Shown piece after piece: positions 17,299 through 26,646 of a stretch of DNA of 64,000 nt. A program made the position numbers and the translations under genes. Within the stretch, counting starts at the first letter, position 1, and every line of letters begins with the position of its first letter. The DNA is taken from assembly GCA_036265385.1 (NCBI GenBank), contig DATAPD010000015.1, positions 496,001-560,000 of the forward strand, written 5' to 3'. The notes under the pieces are model-generated. The model saw nothing but the letters and a program-made list of their open reading frames with translations. It did no database searches and was not told the origin of the DNA. This DNA is from DATAPD01 sp036265385. Its GTDB lineage: Bacteria; Acidobacteriota; Terriglobia; Terriglobales; Acidobacteriaceae.

Positions 17299-20003
17299 CC
17301 CAGAAGACTTTCCACTACCTTGTACACCTCATCCAGTGCTCGATCCAGCGCCGACGGATCTTTTCCTCCGGCTTCCGCCATATCGGGACGTCCGCCGCCC
17401 TTCCCACCTACCATCTGGGCCACCGGACCGATAACTTTCCCAGCCTGGATTTTCGATGTCAGGTCCTTGGTTACGGATGCCGTGAGCGAAACATTCCCGT
17501 TTGTTGCCGAACCCAACACAACGACTCCGGAGCCCAGCTTATCGCGCAGTTGATCGATAAGGCTGCGCATCTGCGAGCGCTCCAGATTGTCTACACGGTG
17601 TGCCAACACCTTCACGCCGCGGATCTCTTTGATTTTTTCGTTCACAGATGCGACTGTCGACGACGCGGACTTCATCCGCGCCTGATCGAGTTCCTTCTGC
17701 AAACGCTTGATCTCGGAATCCTTGCGCTCGAGTTCCGCCTTGAGAGCATCGGCTGGCGACGTTGCTTCGGAATGTGTAGCAATACTCGCGACAACGTTCT
17801 CCAGTTGATGATCTTTTCGAAAGTGGGCCAGCGATCCTTCACCGGTTACCGCTTCCACGCGCCGCACACCAGACGACACGCTGCCTTCTTTCAGGATCTT
17901 GATCAACCCGATCTCACCGGTTGCACCCGTATGCGTGCCGCCGCAAAGTTCCGTCGAAAAGTCGCCAATCCGAATCACGCGCACCTTGTCCCCATACTTC
18001 TCCCCGAATAGCGCCATGGCGTGATACTCATTCACCGCTACGTCAATCGGCACGTTCTCGATGACTTCGACTTTCTGATTGCGCAGGACTTCCTTGTTGA
18101 TGATGTCCTCAATGTCCTGCAGTTCTTCGTCTTCGACCGCTGTGAAGTGCGAAAAATCAAAGCGCAGATGATTGGGTGCAACCAGCGATCCGGCCTGCTT
18201 CACGTGCTTACCCAGGACCTCGCGCAATCCAGCGTGCAATAGATGCGTCGCCGTGTGATTGCGCATCGTGGACTCTCGAAAGTCCGTATTAACGACGGCA
18301 TCGACTTTGTCCCCGACTCGGACGTTGTGTTTCGCGACGACCTGGTGCGCCCGCACTCCTTGCACCGGGGAGTAGCAACCCGTCACGTCGGCGACAACTG
18401 TGTTGTGGTCCTCGGAATAAAACCATCCATGATCGCCCACCTGGCCGCCTGCTTCTGCGTAAAAAGGCGAGTGGTCCAGGATGACTTCCCCTTTCTCACC
18501 GGGCTTGAGTGCCTGTGCGCCTTGTCCGTTTTTGATGATCGCCAGAACTTCGCAATTTTCCGAGCGCGTCCGGCTGTAACCTTCAAACGTCGATTTTGGC
18601 AGCTGCTGATACGCAGGATTGGCCGTTTGTTTTGCCGCGCCTTTCCACGAAGCTTTGGCGCGCTGCCGTTGCTCTTCCATCGCGGCATCGAAGCCAGTCT
18701 GATCGAAGACAATGCCCTGATCGCGAGCAGCATCCTGCATGAAATCGAGTGGCATGCCAAACGTGTCATAGAGCTTGAATGCATCCGCACCCGAGAGTTG
18801 CGCTTTTGCGCCTGCCTGTTGGGCAACCCGAATTGAGTCTTCAAGCTTCTTGAGCCCAATATCCAGCGTGTGCGCGAAACGCTGTTCCTCAGCCAACACT
18901 GCTTTCGAGACGCGCTCAGCCGTGTCTTTCAACTCCGGGTACGCATCCTGCATCAGATCGCGTACCGCATAAACCATCTCGTGCAGGAACGGTTTGGTCT
19001 GACCGAGCAGGCGTCCGTGCGTGATCGCGCGACGCATTATCTTGCGCAGCACGTACCCGCGCCCTTCATTGGAAGGAATCACTCCATCAGAAATCAGAAA
19101 CGTCGCAGCCCGGGAGTGATCCGCAATTATGCGAAGAGAAGCCGCCGACTTCGCGTGCGCTTCCTTTTCCAGTTCTTTCTTTAGCGATGCCCCCGTCAAA
19201 TCCGCCGCGCGTTTGATCAATGGCGTGAACAAATCCGTGTCGTAATTCGAGATCACGCCCTGCAGCACTGCCGTGACACGTTCCAGGCCTATCCCGGTAT
19301 CGATCGAGGGCTTCGGGAGTGGTGTCAACTTGCCACTCGCATCACGATCAAACTGCATGAACACCAGATTCCAAATTTCAACATACCGCCCACACTCGCA
19401 TCCGAACTTGCAATCGGTGTGTCCCTGGTCGCTGGCGATTGCGCCCATGTCGTAGTGGATCTCGCTACACGGACCGCATGGCCCCGTATCGCCCATCTGC
19501 CAGAAATTGTCTTTACTACCGAATTCAAAAATGCGTTCTTTCGGGACACCCTGTGCAGCCCACAACTCGTAGGCTTCAGAATCCCGCGGCACTCCGTTCT
19601 CGCCTTTGAAGATTGTTGCGTACAACTTGTCCTTCGAAATCCCAAACCATTCGGGCGAAGTAATCAGTTCCCATGCGTAAGCGATCGCGTCTTTCTTGAA
19701 GTAATCGCCAAACGAAAAATTCCCGAGCATCTCGAAAAACGTGTGATGGCGATTCGTGAAGCCGACGTTTTCAAGATCATTATGTTTGCCGCCCGCGCGC
19801 ACGCACTTCTGCGACGTCGTTGCCCGGTTGTAGTCACGCTTCTCCAGCCCAAGAAATACGTCCTTGAACTGGTTCATTCCCGCGTTCGTGAACAGCAACG
19901 TGGGATCGTTCTGCGGAACGAGCGACGACGAGTGGACTTCTTTGTGTCCATGCTGGACGAAATAGTCCAGGAACTTACGGCGAATCTGGGAACCGGTGAG
20001 CAT
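17292..20003 (-). CDS. alaS: Alanyl-tRNA synthetase
   Basis: A 903-residue class II synthetase that charges tRNA-Ala. It has the N-terminal motif MLTGSQIRRKFLDYF, class II motif 2 around HHTFFEMLGNFSFGDYF, and the editing-domain zinc ligands HTATHLLH and CGGTHTG. The C-terminal oligomerisation domain includes a Gly-rich MVGGKGGGRPDMAEAGG, typical of AlaRS. Length is close to the family norm (about 875). The start has an HGHKEVHSS region in register with homologues. It is apparently transcribed alone. Its stop codon lies inside a weak 7-bp repeat. Confidence 0.98.
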   Translation of the reverse strand: MLTGSQIRRKFLDYFVQHGHKEVHSSSLVPQNDPTLLFTNAGMNQFKDVFLGLEKRDYNRATTSQKCVRAGGKHNDLENVGFTNRHHTFFEMLGNFSFGDYFKKDAIAYAWELITSPEWFGISKDKLYATIFKGENGVPRDSEAYELWAAQGVPKERIFEFGSKDNFWQMGDTGPCGPCSEIHYDMGAIASDQGHTDCKFGCECGRYVEIWNLVFMQFDRDASGKLTPLPKPSIDTGIGLERVTAVLQGVISNYDTDLFTPLIKRAADLTGASLKKELEKEAHAKSAASLRIIADHSRAATFLISDGVIPSNEGRGYVLRKIMRRAITHGRLLGQTKPFLHEMVYAVRDLMQDAYPELKDTAERVSKAVLAEEQRFAHTLDIGLKKLEDSIRVAQQAGAKAQLSGADAFKLYDTFGMPLDFMQDAARDQGIVFDQTGFDAAMEEQRQRAKASWKGAAKQTANPAYQQLPKSTFEGYSRTRSENCEVLAIIKNGQGAQALKPGEKGEVILDHSPFYAEAGGQVGDHGWFYSEDHNTVVADVTGCYSPVQGVRAHQVVAKHNVRVGDKVDAVVNTDFRESTMRNHTATHLLHAGLREVLGKHVKQAGSLVAPNHLRFDFSHFTAVEDEELQDIEDIINKEVLRNQKVEVIENVPIDVAVNEYHAMALFGEKYGDKVRVIRIGDFSTELCGGTHTGATGEIGLIKILKEGSVSSGVRRVEAVTGEGSLAHFRKDHQLENVVASIATHSEATSPADALKAELERKDSEIKRLQKELDQARMKSASSTVASVNEKIKEIRGVKVLAHRVDNLERSQMRSLIDQLRDKLGSGVVVLGSATNGNVSLTASVTKDLTSKIQAGKVIGPVAQMVGGKGGGRPDMAEAGGKDPSALDRALDEVYKVVESLLGS

Positions 20004-20096
20004 GATGATTTCGGAGGTTCAATTTTAGCAGTACAACCGCCTAAGACCTGTAGACCGACGCACATGCGAATGAGCTATGCTCGCTTCGATAGCGTG

Positions 20097-20321
20097 CTAC
20101 TTTGAATTTTTGGGAATGGTAGCCTTGAGGCCAGAAACTATAAGCCAAAACACGAACGACCACCAAAGCAATAGTGCAACATCGCGGAGAATTCTCCCCG
20201 TGGTTACTGGCTTCACGAATAACAACACTGGAGTAAGCATCAGCAGCGCCACGCCAACAAAAAGCTTCCGATTGTATCTTTGCGAATCTACGTTACTACC
20301 CTTCTCATCTCCACTGTTCAT
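20097..20321 (-). CDS. Small two-helix membrane protein, unrecognised
   Basis: A 74-residue frame with a charged N-terminus followed by two hydrophobic segments (LFVGVALLMLTPVLLFV and VALLLWWSFVFWLIVSGL), predicting a hairpin in the inner membrane. GGGAAG precedes the ATG by three bases, which supports translation. I do not recognise a family. It lies alone between alaS (same strand, downstream) and a divergent thioredoxin-like gene. Confidence 0.5.
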   Translation of the reverse strand: MNSGDEKGSNVDSQRYNRKLFVGVALLMLTPVLLFVKPVTTGRILRDVALLLWWSFVFWLIVSGLKATIPKNSK

Positions 20322-20471
20322 AGGCTTCCCAAATGACTGCTAAATCTGCTACCCCCAAAGCCGATGAGTTAACGACTTGGCCTCGGCCCCACGCAGTGTA
20401 CGCCGAGACTTGATGAAGTTGAATGCATGTACTTAGCGGAAATCCATCATCTACACTAGTCAAAGCATCCA

Positions 20472-21008
20472 ATGGATTGGTTTAACCGCATGTTCGGAGG
20501 CAAACCCGATATGGCCGCTCTCGCGGAGGGCAAGAAGGCGCCCGACTTCAAACTCAGCACACTCGATGGGAAACCGTTCTCACTCGCAGAGACACTCGCA
20601 AACGGACCAGTCGTGCTCGCGTTTTTCAAAATCTCCTGCCCCGTTTGCCAATACGCTTTCCCGTTTCTCGAACGGCTCTACAAGGCTTATTCAGGGAAGG
20701 GAGTCACGATCGTCGGCGTTTCGCAGGACAACGCCAAGAACACTGCCGCGTTCATGAAGGAGTTCGGGGTTACGTTCCCCATGCTGCTCGATCCTGTCGA
20801 GAGCTACACCGTCTCCAACAACTACGGCCTGACCAACGTTCCCACAATCTTCTGGATCAACCCGGACGGCGAAATTGAAGTCTCCAGCGTCGGATGGAAC
20901 AAGGCTGACATGGAGCGCATCAACCGCCTGATGGCGGACCAACTCAATGCGCCGCCGCACAAGATCTTCAACCCCGGAGAAGATGTGCGCGATTTCCGCG
21001 CTGGTTGA
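20472..21008 (+). CDS. Thioredoxin-like/peroxiredoxin (TlpA/AhpC-TSA fold) protein
   Basis: A 178-residue cytoplasmic thioredoxin-fold protein. The sequence APDFKLSTLDGKPFSLAE is the AhpC/TSA/TlpA entry motif, and ISCPVCQYAFPFLERL carries the redox pair Cys56-x-x-Cys59. A cis-proline region NVPTIFWINPDG follows. There is no signal peptide, so it is more likely a cytoplasmic thiol reductase or peroxidase than a cytochrome-maturation TlpA. The CPVC active site rules out a classic one-Cys peroxiredoxin. It stands alone, followed by a gap with several hairpins. Confidence 0.85.
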   Translation: MDWFNRMFGGKPDMAALAEGKKAPDFKLSTLDGKPFSLAETLANGPVVLAFFKISCPVCQYAFPFLERLYKAYSGKGVTIVGVSQDNAKNTAAFMKEFGVTFPMLLDPVESYTVSNNYGLTNVPTIFWINPDGEIEVSSVGWNKADMERINRLMADQLNAPPHKIFNPGEDVRDFRAG

Positions 21009-21025
21009 AGCTCCAAAAACTGATC

Positions 21026-21101
21026 CCGCGGTCGCGGGAGACATCTCCTTCCCCATGTGGGGGCGGACGCCTCGTCCGCCCAGCCGAGCGCAGCTCGGCA
21101 G
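21026..21101. repeat. Three consecutive short hairpins
   Basis: In the 367-base gap after the thioredoxin-like gene lie three perfect inverted repeats: TCCCGCG/CGCGGGA, then GGGCGGA/TCCGCCC starting at 21061, then GCCGAG/CTCGGC. None is followed by a T-run, so they are not classical terminators. They could stabilise a 3' end or be part of a dispersed repeat. Confidence 0.5.
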
Positions 21102-21184
21102 CCCATAGCTCATCCCCTAACTCTTTGAGTCTTTCCGGCACCCTCCCAAATCCGCCATGCCCCCAAGTTCATTTCAATTTTCCC

Positions 21185-21296
21185 GGCGTCATCCCGATGC
21201 GTCGCGTTCTCTCCAACGAGGCGAGAGCCTGCCCTGAGCGAAGCCGAAGGGGATCTCGCGCGCATCTCACTCGCCCTCATTCACAATGACGACGCC
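21185..21296. repeat. Dispersed palindromic element (TCATCCCGA type)
   Basis: The ends GGCGTCATCCCGA (21185-21197) and AATGACGACGCC (21285-21296) are partly complementary. The core at 21222-21263 matches 56993-57034 perfectly over 42 bases in opposite orientation, showing that it is a dispersed family. The element lies immediately upstream of the M28 peptidase promoter region, where TACAAT at 21330-21335 is a possible -10. Confidence 0.7.
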
Positions 21297-21375
21297 CCGC
21301 CCGTACTCCACGCCCCGGCAATCCTCCCGTACAATAGAACGTTTCATAAGTAGTGCCCTCAGGAGCCCTTCAACA

Positions 21376-23046
21376 ATGAGGAAGACCCTCACAGTCATTT
21401 TGTCGATTCTCGTTTCCGTCACCGCCTTCTCCCAAAAAAAGCAAGCGGAACCCGGCGCCATGCGCATGCCACCTGCCGCATTCGCAGCCATGCAGAGCAT
21501 CAATCCCGAGCGGATGCGTGCGCACACTCGGTTCCTCTCTCATGATCTTCTTGAAGGACGCGGCACGGGCCAGCGCGGCGGCGATATCGCCGCCGAATAC
21601 ATCGCCACCCAGTTCGCCACCTATGGGCTGAAACCGGCAGGCGACAACGGCTCCTACATGCAGCGTGTGCCAATGGTCGGCATCACTCCGATGCCCGACA
21701 CGAAATTCGCTCTTGTCGGACCCGGCAGCGACTCACGCGATCTCAAAGTTCTCGACGACTACGTCGCGTACGACCAGACCCAGAAGCCCCAGTCCGACGT
21801 GAACGCCGACATCGTTTTCGTCGGCTACGGAATCGAAGCGCCCGAATACAACTGGGACGACTACAAAGGCGTCGACGTCAAAGGCAAAGTCCTCCTAATG
21901 CTGGTCAACGAGCCCGGCAACGACGATCCCAAATTTTTCAAGGGACGCGCGCTCACCTACTATGGTCGCTGGACTTATAAATACGAGGAAGCCGCACGTA
22001 AAGGAGCAGTCGGAGCCATTCTTATTCATCGCACGGATATGGCCAGCTATGGATGGGAAGTGGTGCGCAATTCCAACTCCGGTGAGAAGTCGTACCTGGA
22101 ACTCGATGGCACTCCAAAGCTGAAAGTCGCGGCTTGGGTTCAGCTCGCCGTTGCCGAAGCACTCGCGAAAAAATCAGGGCTCGACCTCAACAAGCTCATG
22201 GCCGATGCCCGCACGCGCGAGTTCAAGCCGGTACCGTTGCAGTCGAAGCTCATTGCACACATGGTCAGTAAAGTGCGTCCATTCTCGTCAAACAACGTGA
22301 TTGGCGTACTCCCCGGATCCGATCCCAAGCGAAAAGACGAAGCTGTGATGTACACGGCACACTATGACCACCTCGGCATTCGTCCCGACATGCCAGGCGA
22401 CAACGTCTATAACGGTGCTGATGACAACGCGACGGGCTGTGCCATTCTGCTCGAACTGGCGCAAGTATTTGGATCGGCCGCTCAGAAGCCGCCCCGCTCC
22501 GTCATCTTCGCTTCTGTAACGGCAGAAGAACAGGGACTGCTTGGCTCCGAGTATCTGGGCAAACACACACCGATTCCCGCCGGAAAAATCACACTCGATC
22601 TAAACTACGACGATGTCCCGCCTCTAGGCGCTCCCGAGGAAGTCGAAGTCTCCGGTGCTGAGCGCACAAGTTTTTACCCAGTCGTCGAGTCTTTAGCGAA
22701 AGAGTTTCGACTGGAAATCAAGCCCGATTCGCGCCCAGAAGCCGGACACTACTACCGCTCCGATCACTTCAGCCTGGCGAGAGTTGGCATTCCAGCCTTC
22801 TCCGTTAATCAGGGGATGAAATTCAAGGGACACGACGAGGCTTGGGGACGCGCTCAAGCCGATGATTACACGGCCAAGCACTACCATCAGCCGAGCGACG
22901 AATACCATCCCGAGATGGATTTCACTTCCGACGCGGCCATGGCACGCTTTGGATTTGCCCTCGGATGGGAAGCATCATCGCTGCCTCACTTGGTCGGTTG
23001 GGAAAAAGGCGACGAGTTCGAAAAAGCCCGCTTGGGTAGCAAATAA
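21376..23046 (+). CDS. Secreted M28-family zinc aminopeptidase
   Basis: A 556-residue exported metallopeptidase with a signal peptide (residues 1-20), a PA-type inserted domain in the middle region and an M28 catalytic domain. Zinc-ligand motifs appear in order: HYDHLG (His329), GADDNATG (bridging Asp), AEEQGLLGS (catalytic Glu pair), DLNYDDVPP and YRSDHFSLARVGIP. The enzyme should remove N-terminal residues from peptides in the periplasm. The ATG at 21376 follows AGGAG by 10 bases; the open frame extends 30 codons upstream but lacks a signal peptide there. The kinase-TPR gene starts 66 bases downstream. Confidence 0.93.
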   Translation: MRKTLTVILSILVSVTAFSQKKQAEPGAMRMPPAAFAAMQSINPERMRAHTRFLSHDLLEGRGTGQRGGDIAAEYIATQFATYGLKPAGDNGSYMQRVPMVGITPMPDTKFALVGPGSDSRDLKVLDDYVAYDQTQKPQSDVNADIVFVGYGIEAPEYNWDDYKGVDVKGKVLLMLVNEPGNDDPKFFKGRALTYYGRWTYKYEEAARKGAVGAILIHRTDMASYGWEVVRNSNSGEKSYLELDGTPKLKVAAWVQLAVAEALAKKSGLDLNKLMADARTREFKPVPLQSKLIAHMVSKVRPFSSNNVIGVLPGSDPKRKDEAVMYTAHYDHLGIRPDMPGDNVYNGADDNATGCAILLELAQVFGSAAQKPPRSVIFASVTAEEQGLLGSEYLGKHTPIPAGKITLDLNYDDVPPLGAPEEVEVSGAERTSFYPVVESLAKEFRLEIKPDSRPEAGHYYRSDHFSLARVGIPAFSVNQGMKFKGHDEAWGRAQADDYTAKHYHQPSDEYHPEMDFTSDAAMARFGFALGWEASSLPHLVGWEKGDEFEKARLGSK

Positions 23047-23112
23047 TGCGGATTGACAATCGCTTGCTGTTTCGTTGACTTACGATTTTCGTCAACGTAA
23101 GATTTGCCGCGA

Positions 23113-26043
23113 ATGATCGGCCGAACCATTTCCCATTACCGCATTCTGGAAAAACTGGGCGGCGGCGGCATGGGCGTGGTTTACAAAGCCGAGGACATCG
23201 AACTCGGACGCTTCGTCGCGCTCAAGTTTCTCCCAGATGACGTCGCGCGCGATCCACAAACGCTCGAACGCTTCCGCCGCGAAGCTCGTGCTGCTTCCGC
23301 TCTTAATCATCCCAATATCTGCACGATCCACGAGATCTCGCAGCAAGATGGGCAGCCGTTCATCGTCATGGAGTACCTGGACGGAATCACCCTGAAGCAT
23401 CGCATCGGAGGCCGTCCTCTCGATCTCGAAACCATATTGGGCCTCTCGATCGATATCTCCGATGCACTCGATGCTGCGCACACGCAGGGTATTGTCCATC
23501 GCGATATCAAGCCAGCAAACATTTTCGTCACTAAGCGCGGCCACGCAAAAGTTTTAGACTTCGGACTCGCGAAGGTCACACCGGCCCAAGGACCGCCGCT
23601 CGAGGCAAGTCAGACCGCTGAAGCTCCAGCGCACCTCACAAGTCCAGGCTCAACCGTCGGCACGGTGGCCTACATGTCCCCAGAACAAGCGCGGGGTAAG
23701 CCCCTCGACGCGCGCACCGATCTCTTCTCTTTCGGCGCAGTTCTGTACGAGATGTGCACGGGCACCATCCCTTTTCGAGGCGATACGACTGCCGTTCTCT
23801 ACGACTCGATTCTGCACAAAGAGCCGGTCGGTCCTGTCCGGCTCAATCCCGATCTGCCCCCGAAGTTGGAAGACATAATCAGTAAGGCCCTGGAGAAAGA
23901 TCGCGATCTCCGTTACCAGCACGCGTCCGACATGCGTGCCGACCTGAAGCGGCTAAAGCGTGAAACGGAGTCTGGAAAGAGCGCGGCTCCTTCGAGAGAT
24001 GAGAATGAATTATTGGACGCTTCGACTCCGCCCGCATCAAGCAGTTCGCGAGTGGCTTCATCGGGGCGACACTCAAGCGCTCCCATATCGGCGAATCCTG
24101 CAATCGCGCCCTCACGCAAGCTTTGGATTGCGGTAGCCGCTGTGGCTCTAATCGCTCTGCTGGCAGGTGGCTACTATCTGGCCACGGATCGCAAGCCGAA
24201 GGCTGCAGCACCCCTCACGGAAAAAGATTCTGTGCTGCTCACGGACTTCGAAAACAGCACTGGCGAAAACGTGTTCGACGATGCGCTCAAGCAAGCGCTG
24301 GCAGTAGACTTGGGACAATCCCCGTTCCTCAACATTCTTTCCGAGCATCGCATCGGCGAAACACTGCAGCTGATGGGGCGTGCACCCAGCGAAAAAGTGA
24401 CTTCGGCGATAGCGCGCGAGATCTGTCTTCGTACTGGGACGAAAGCGTTCCTCAAGGGATTCATCTCCAAGCTCGGCTCTCAATATGTGATTGGCCTGGA
24501 GGCGATCAACTGCAACACAGGAGACACCCTCGCGAAGGAGCAGGCGGAAGCGAGTTCACGAGAAAGTGTGCTGAAAACGCTAGACCAGGTCTCTACCAGT
24601 ATGCGTGCACGTTTGGGCGAATCTCTGGCTTCCGTTCAGAAATTCGACGTTCCGATTGAAGCGACCACGTCGTCTCTCGAAGCCCTCAAAGCATTCAGCA
24701 TGGGAGTCCGCGTCGGTCGAGAGCGAGGTCCGGCGGAGGCGACCTCTTTCCTCAAGCGCGCCATTGAAATGGATTCGAAGTTCGCGATGGCATACGCGCT
24801 GTTGGGGTTGAACTATGCGAACCTGGCACAACCCAGCCGCGCCGCAGAGAACCTGAAAAAAGCCTACGAACTGCGTGAGAACGTCAGCGAGCGCGAGAAG
24901 CTTCGCATCCAAGCCAACTACTACTACATTGTGACCGGAGAGCTGGAAAAAGAAGCGCAGACGTATCAGCTCTGGTCCCAAAGCTATCCGCGAGACTCAG
25001 TTCCGCACGGCAATCTCGCAGCCAACTACAGCGCGCTCGGACAATACGATCAGGCTCTTCCGGAAGTGCAGGACGCACTGCGACTGGATCCCACGATTAC
25101 AACGGGATATTCCAACCTGTGGCAGATCCAAATGGCTTTCAACCGCACGGACGAAGCGAAGGCCGCGATGGACCAGGCCGCGGCTTTGAAAATGGATGGC
25201 GCTCTCATCCATCTATGCTGGTACTTCATGGGCTTCCTGAAAAACGATCCGGCACTCATGTCCCAACACCTCGCATGGGGGGCGGGTAAGCCAGGAGAAG
25301 AAGACCCGCTTCTCTCCAGCCAGGCCGATACCGACGGATATTTCGGCCGACAGTCCTCTGCCCGTGACTACGCACGGCGTGCGGTTGACTCGGCTGTCCG
25401 GTCGGATTCGAAAGAAACCGGCGCATTATGGCAGGCCAACGGGGCACTTCGAGAAGCCGAGTTTGGAAATGTTGCGGAAGCGCGTCGCCAAGCGATGGCT
25501 GCTCTCGCACTGGCCCCCGGACGAGATGTGAAAGTTGTCGCCGCGCTGGCCTTGGCGCGTTCCGGCGATTCGGCTCGAGCTCGCAACTTACTGAGTGAAC
25601 TGGAAAAAGATTATCCGACCAATACCACATTGAAATTGTATTGGTTCCCTATCATCCGGGCCGCGATCGCGAGCAGCGAGAAGAACTCCTCGCAGACTTT
25701 AGTGGCGCTCGAAGCTGTTTCACCCTACGAATATGGCTCGCCGCCACCTTTCCAGACCGGCACTCTTTTCTCTCCCTACCTTCGCGGAGAGGCTTACCTA
25801 GCTGCCCACGATGGCAATGCGGCCGCCCGCGAATTCCAGAAAATTCTCGACCACCGGGGAATTGTCCTCAACTTTCCTGTCGGTTCACTCGCACATCTAG
25901 GGCTGGCGCGTTCGTATGCCGTTGCGGGCGATAGTGCCAAGGCAAAAGCTGAATATCAGAATTTCTTCACATTGTGGAAGGATGCAGATCCCGACATCCC
26001 GATCCTGAAAGAATCCAAAGCCGAATCCGCAAAACTGCAGTAA
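23113..26043 (+). CDS. Ser/Thr protein kinase (PknB type) with C-terminal TPR receptor domain
   Basis: A 976-residue single-pass membrane kinase. The N-terminal Hanks kinase domain has the glycine loop GGGGMG (16-21), Lys38 in VALKFL, HRDIKPAN and DFGLAK, and the activation segment ends in GTVAYMSPEQARG. A membrane helix at about residues 336-356 (LWIAVAAVALIALLAGGYYL) separates it from an extracytoplasmic part with a conserved low-homology domain and TPR repeats from about residue 550 on. This layout is widely expanded in Acidobacteriota. The ATG at 23113 is preferred over TTG at 23104. Upstream, CTTACG/CGTAAG and GTTGAC/GTCAAC inverted repeats overlap a TTGACT-17-TAAGAT promoter-like pair that would give a nearly leaderless mRNA (inference). 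Confidence 0.93.
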   Translation: MIGRTISHYRILEKLGGGGMGVVYKAEDIELGRFVALKFLPDDVARDPQTLERFRREARAASALNHPNICTIHEISQQDGQPFIVMEYLDGITLKHRIGGRPLDLETILGLSIDISDALDAAHTQGIVHRDIKPANIFVTKRGHAKVLDFGLAKVTPAQGPPLEASQTAEAPAHLTSPGSTVGTVAYMSPEQARGKPLDARTDLFSFGAVLYEMCTGTIPFRGDTTAVLYDSILHKEPVGPVRLNPDLPPKLEDIISKALEKDRDLRYQHASDMRADLKRLKRETESGKSAAPSRDENELLDASTPPASSSSRVASSGRHSSAPISANPAIAPSRKLWIAVAAVALIALLAGGYYLATDRKPKAAAPLTEKDSVLLTDFENSTGENVFDDALKQALAVDLGQSPFLNILSEHRIGETLQLMGRAPSEKVTSAIAREICLRTGTKAFLKGFISKLGSQYVIGLEAINCNTGDTLAKEQAEASSRESVLKTLDQVSTSMRARLGESLASVQKFDVPIEATTSSLEALKAFSMGVRVGRERGPAEATSFLKRAIEMDSKFAMAYALLGLNYANLAQPSRAAENLKKAYELRENVSEREKLRIQANYYYIVTGELEKEAQTYQLWSQSYPRDSVPHGNLAANYSALGQYDQALPEVQDALRLDPTITTGYSNLWQIQMAFNRTDEAKAAMDQAAALKMDGALIHLCWYFMGFLKNDPALMSQHLAWGAGKPGEEDPLLSSQADTDGYFGRQSSARDYARRAVDSAVRSDSKETGALWQANGALREAEFGNVAEARRQAMAALALAPGRDVKVVAALALARSGDSARARNLLSELEKDYPTNTTLKLYWFPIIRAAIASSEKNSSQTLVALEAVSPYEYGSPPPFQTGTLFSPYLRGEAYLAAHDGNAAAREFQKILDHRGIVLNFPVGSLAHLGLARSYAVAGDSAKAKAEYQNFFTLWKDADPDIPILKESKAESAKLQ

Positions 26044-26055
26044 GTGCAAGTGGAC

Positions 26056-26559
26056 CTATAAACAGCCCTCTACGTATTGAATAGCCTGGGATGTTCCGGC
26101 ATAGAACGATGTGATCTTGCCTTCGTTCGTTTCGAACCGGAGAGCAGAGTGCCCATCCGTAGATCGAATTGTTAGGTAGTGTCCGTTTTCGAAGTATTTA
26201 TGTTCTTCAACCACGATCCTCTTTCCATAGACTTCATGAACTCGCGACTCGAGATCACCCACTTGAATGCCAGAATCGGTGCGAACACCGGATTTCTCGA
26301 CGTCGATACGTGAAAGCCGCCCATCTTCAATCATGAATGCAATGCCAGGATGCTGTTTTGGTCTTACATAAAAACACATTTGCTCGTCCTTAGCGACCGG
26401 ACGTTTGAAGTGGGCATGCAACGCGGTATTGAGTTGGATGAGACTCATCCCAATCTTTACCGGACCAATCCCGTTCTCGCGCAGAATCCAACTATCGCTC
26501 GCTGAAAGCGAGCAACTCAATACCACGCAGCAGATCGGATCTAGCCGAAGCAATCGCAT
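26056..26559 (-). CDS. Conserved exported hypothetical protein
   Basis: A 167-residue protein with a short hydrophobic leader (about residues 1-20, ICCVVLSCSLSASDS). The mature part contains two similar half-motifs, GIGPVKIGMSLIQLNTAL and GIQVGDLESRVHEVYG, each followed by beta-rich sequence, suggesting a duplicated fold reminiscent of BLIP/SmpA-like domains (inference only). One Cys occurs in QMCFYV and one at the extreme C-terminus, a possible disulphide. It converges with the kinase gene, 12 bases apart, and starts just after the hpf terminator. Function unknown. Confidence 0.65.
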   Translation of the reverse strand: MRLLRLDPICCVVLSCSLSASDSWILRENGIGPVKIGMSLIQLNTALHAHFKRPVAKDEQMCFYVRPKQHPGIAFMIEDGRLSRIDVEKSGVRTDSGIQVGDLESRVHEVYGKRIVVEEHKYFENGHYLTIRSTDGHSALRFETNEGKITSFYAGTSQAIQYVEGCL

Positions 26560-26570
26560 CTTTCACTCGC

Positions 26571-26597
26571 AAAAAAGGGCGCGCCCTCAGGCGCGCC
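26571..26597 (-). terminator. Intrinsic terminator of hpf and the lpt-rpoN unit
   Basis: On the minus strand GGCGCGCC, loop TGAG, GGCGCGCC, then C and six T. It is a strong 8-bp GC stem ending about 50 bases after the hpf stop codon and is the natural end of the rpoN-hpf transcript. Confidence 0.88.
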
Positions 26598-26603
26598 TAC
26601 CAT

Positions 26604-26645
26604 CAATTAAAACTAGAAACAAGCAACCAGCAACTGGAAACTGGT
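26604..26645. repeat. Heptad-period repeat (AACTGGA type) at the hpf 3' end
   Basis: Units CAATTAA, AACTAGA, AACAAGC, AACCAGC, AACTGGA and AACTGGT follow one another at an exact 7-bp period and stop one base before the complement of the hpf stop codon. The array sits between the coding end and the terminator hairpin. Confidence 0.7.
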
Positions 26646-26646
26646 T

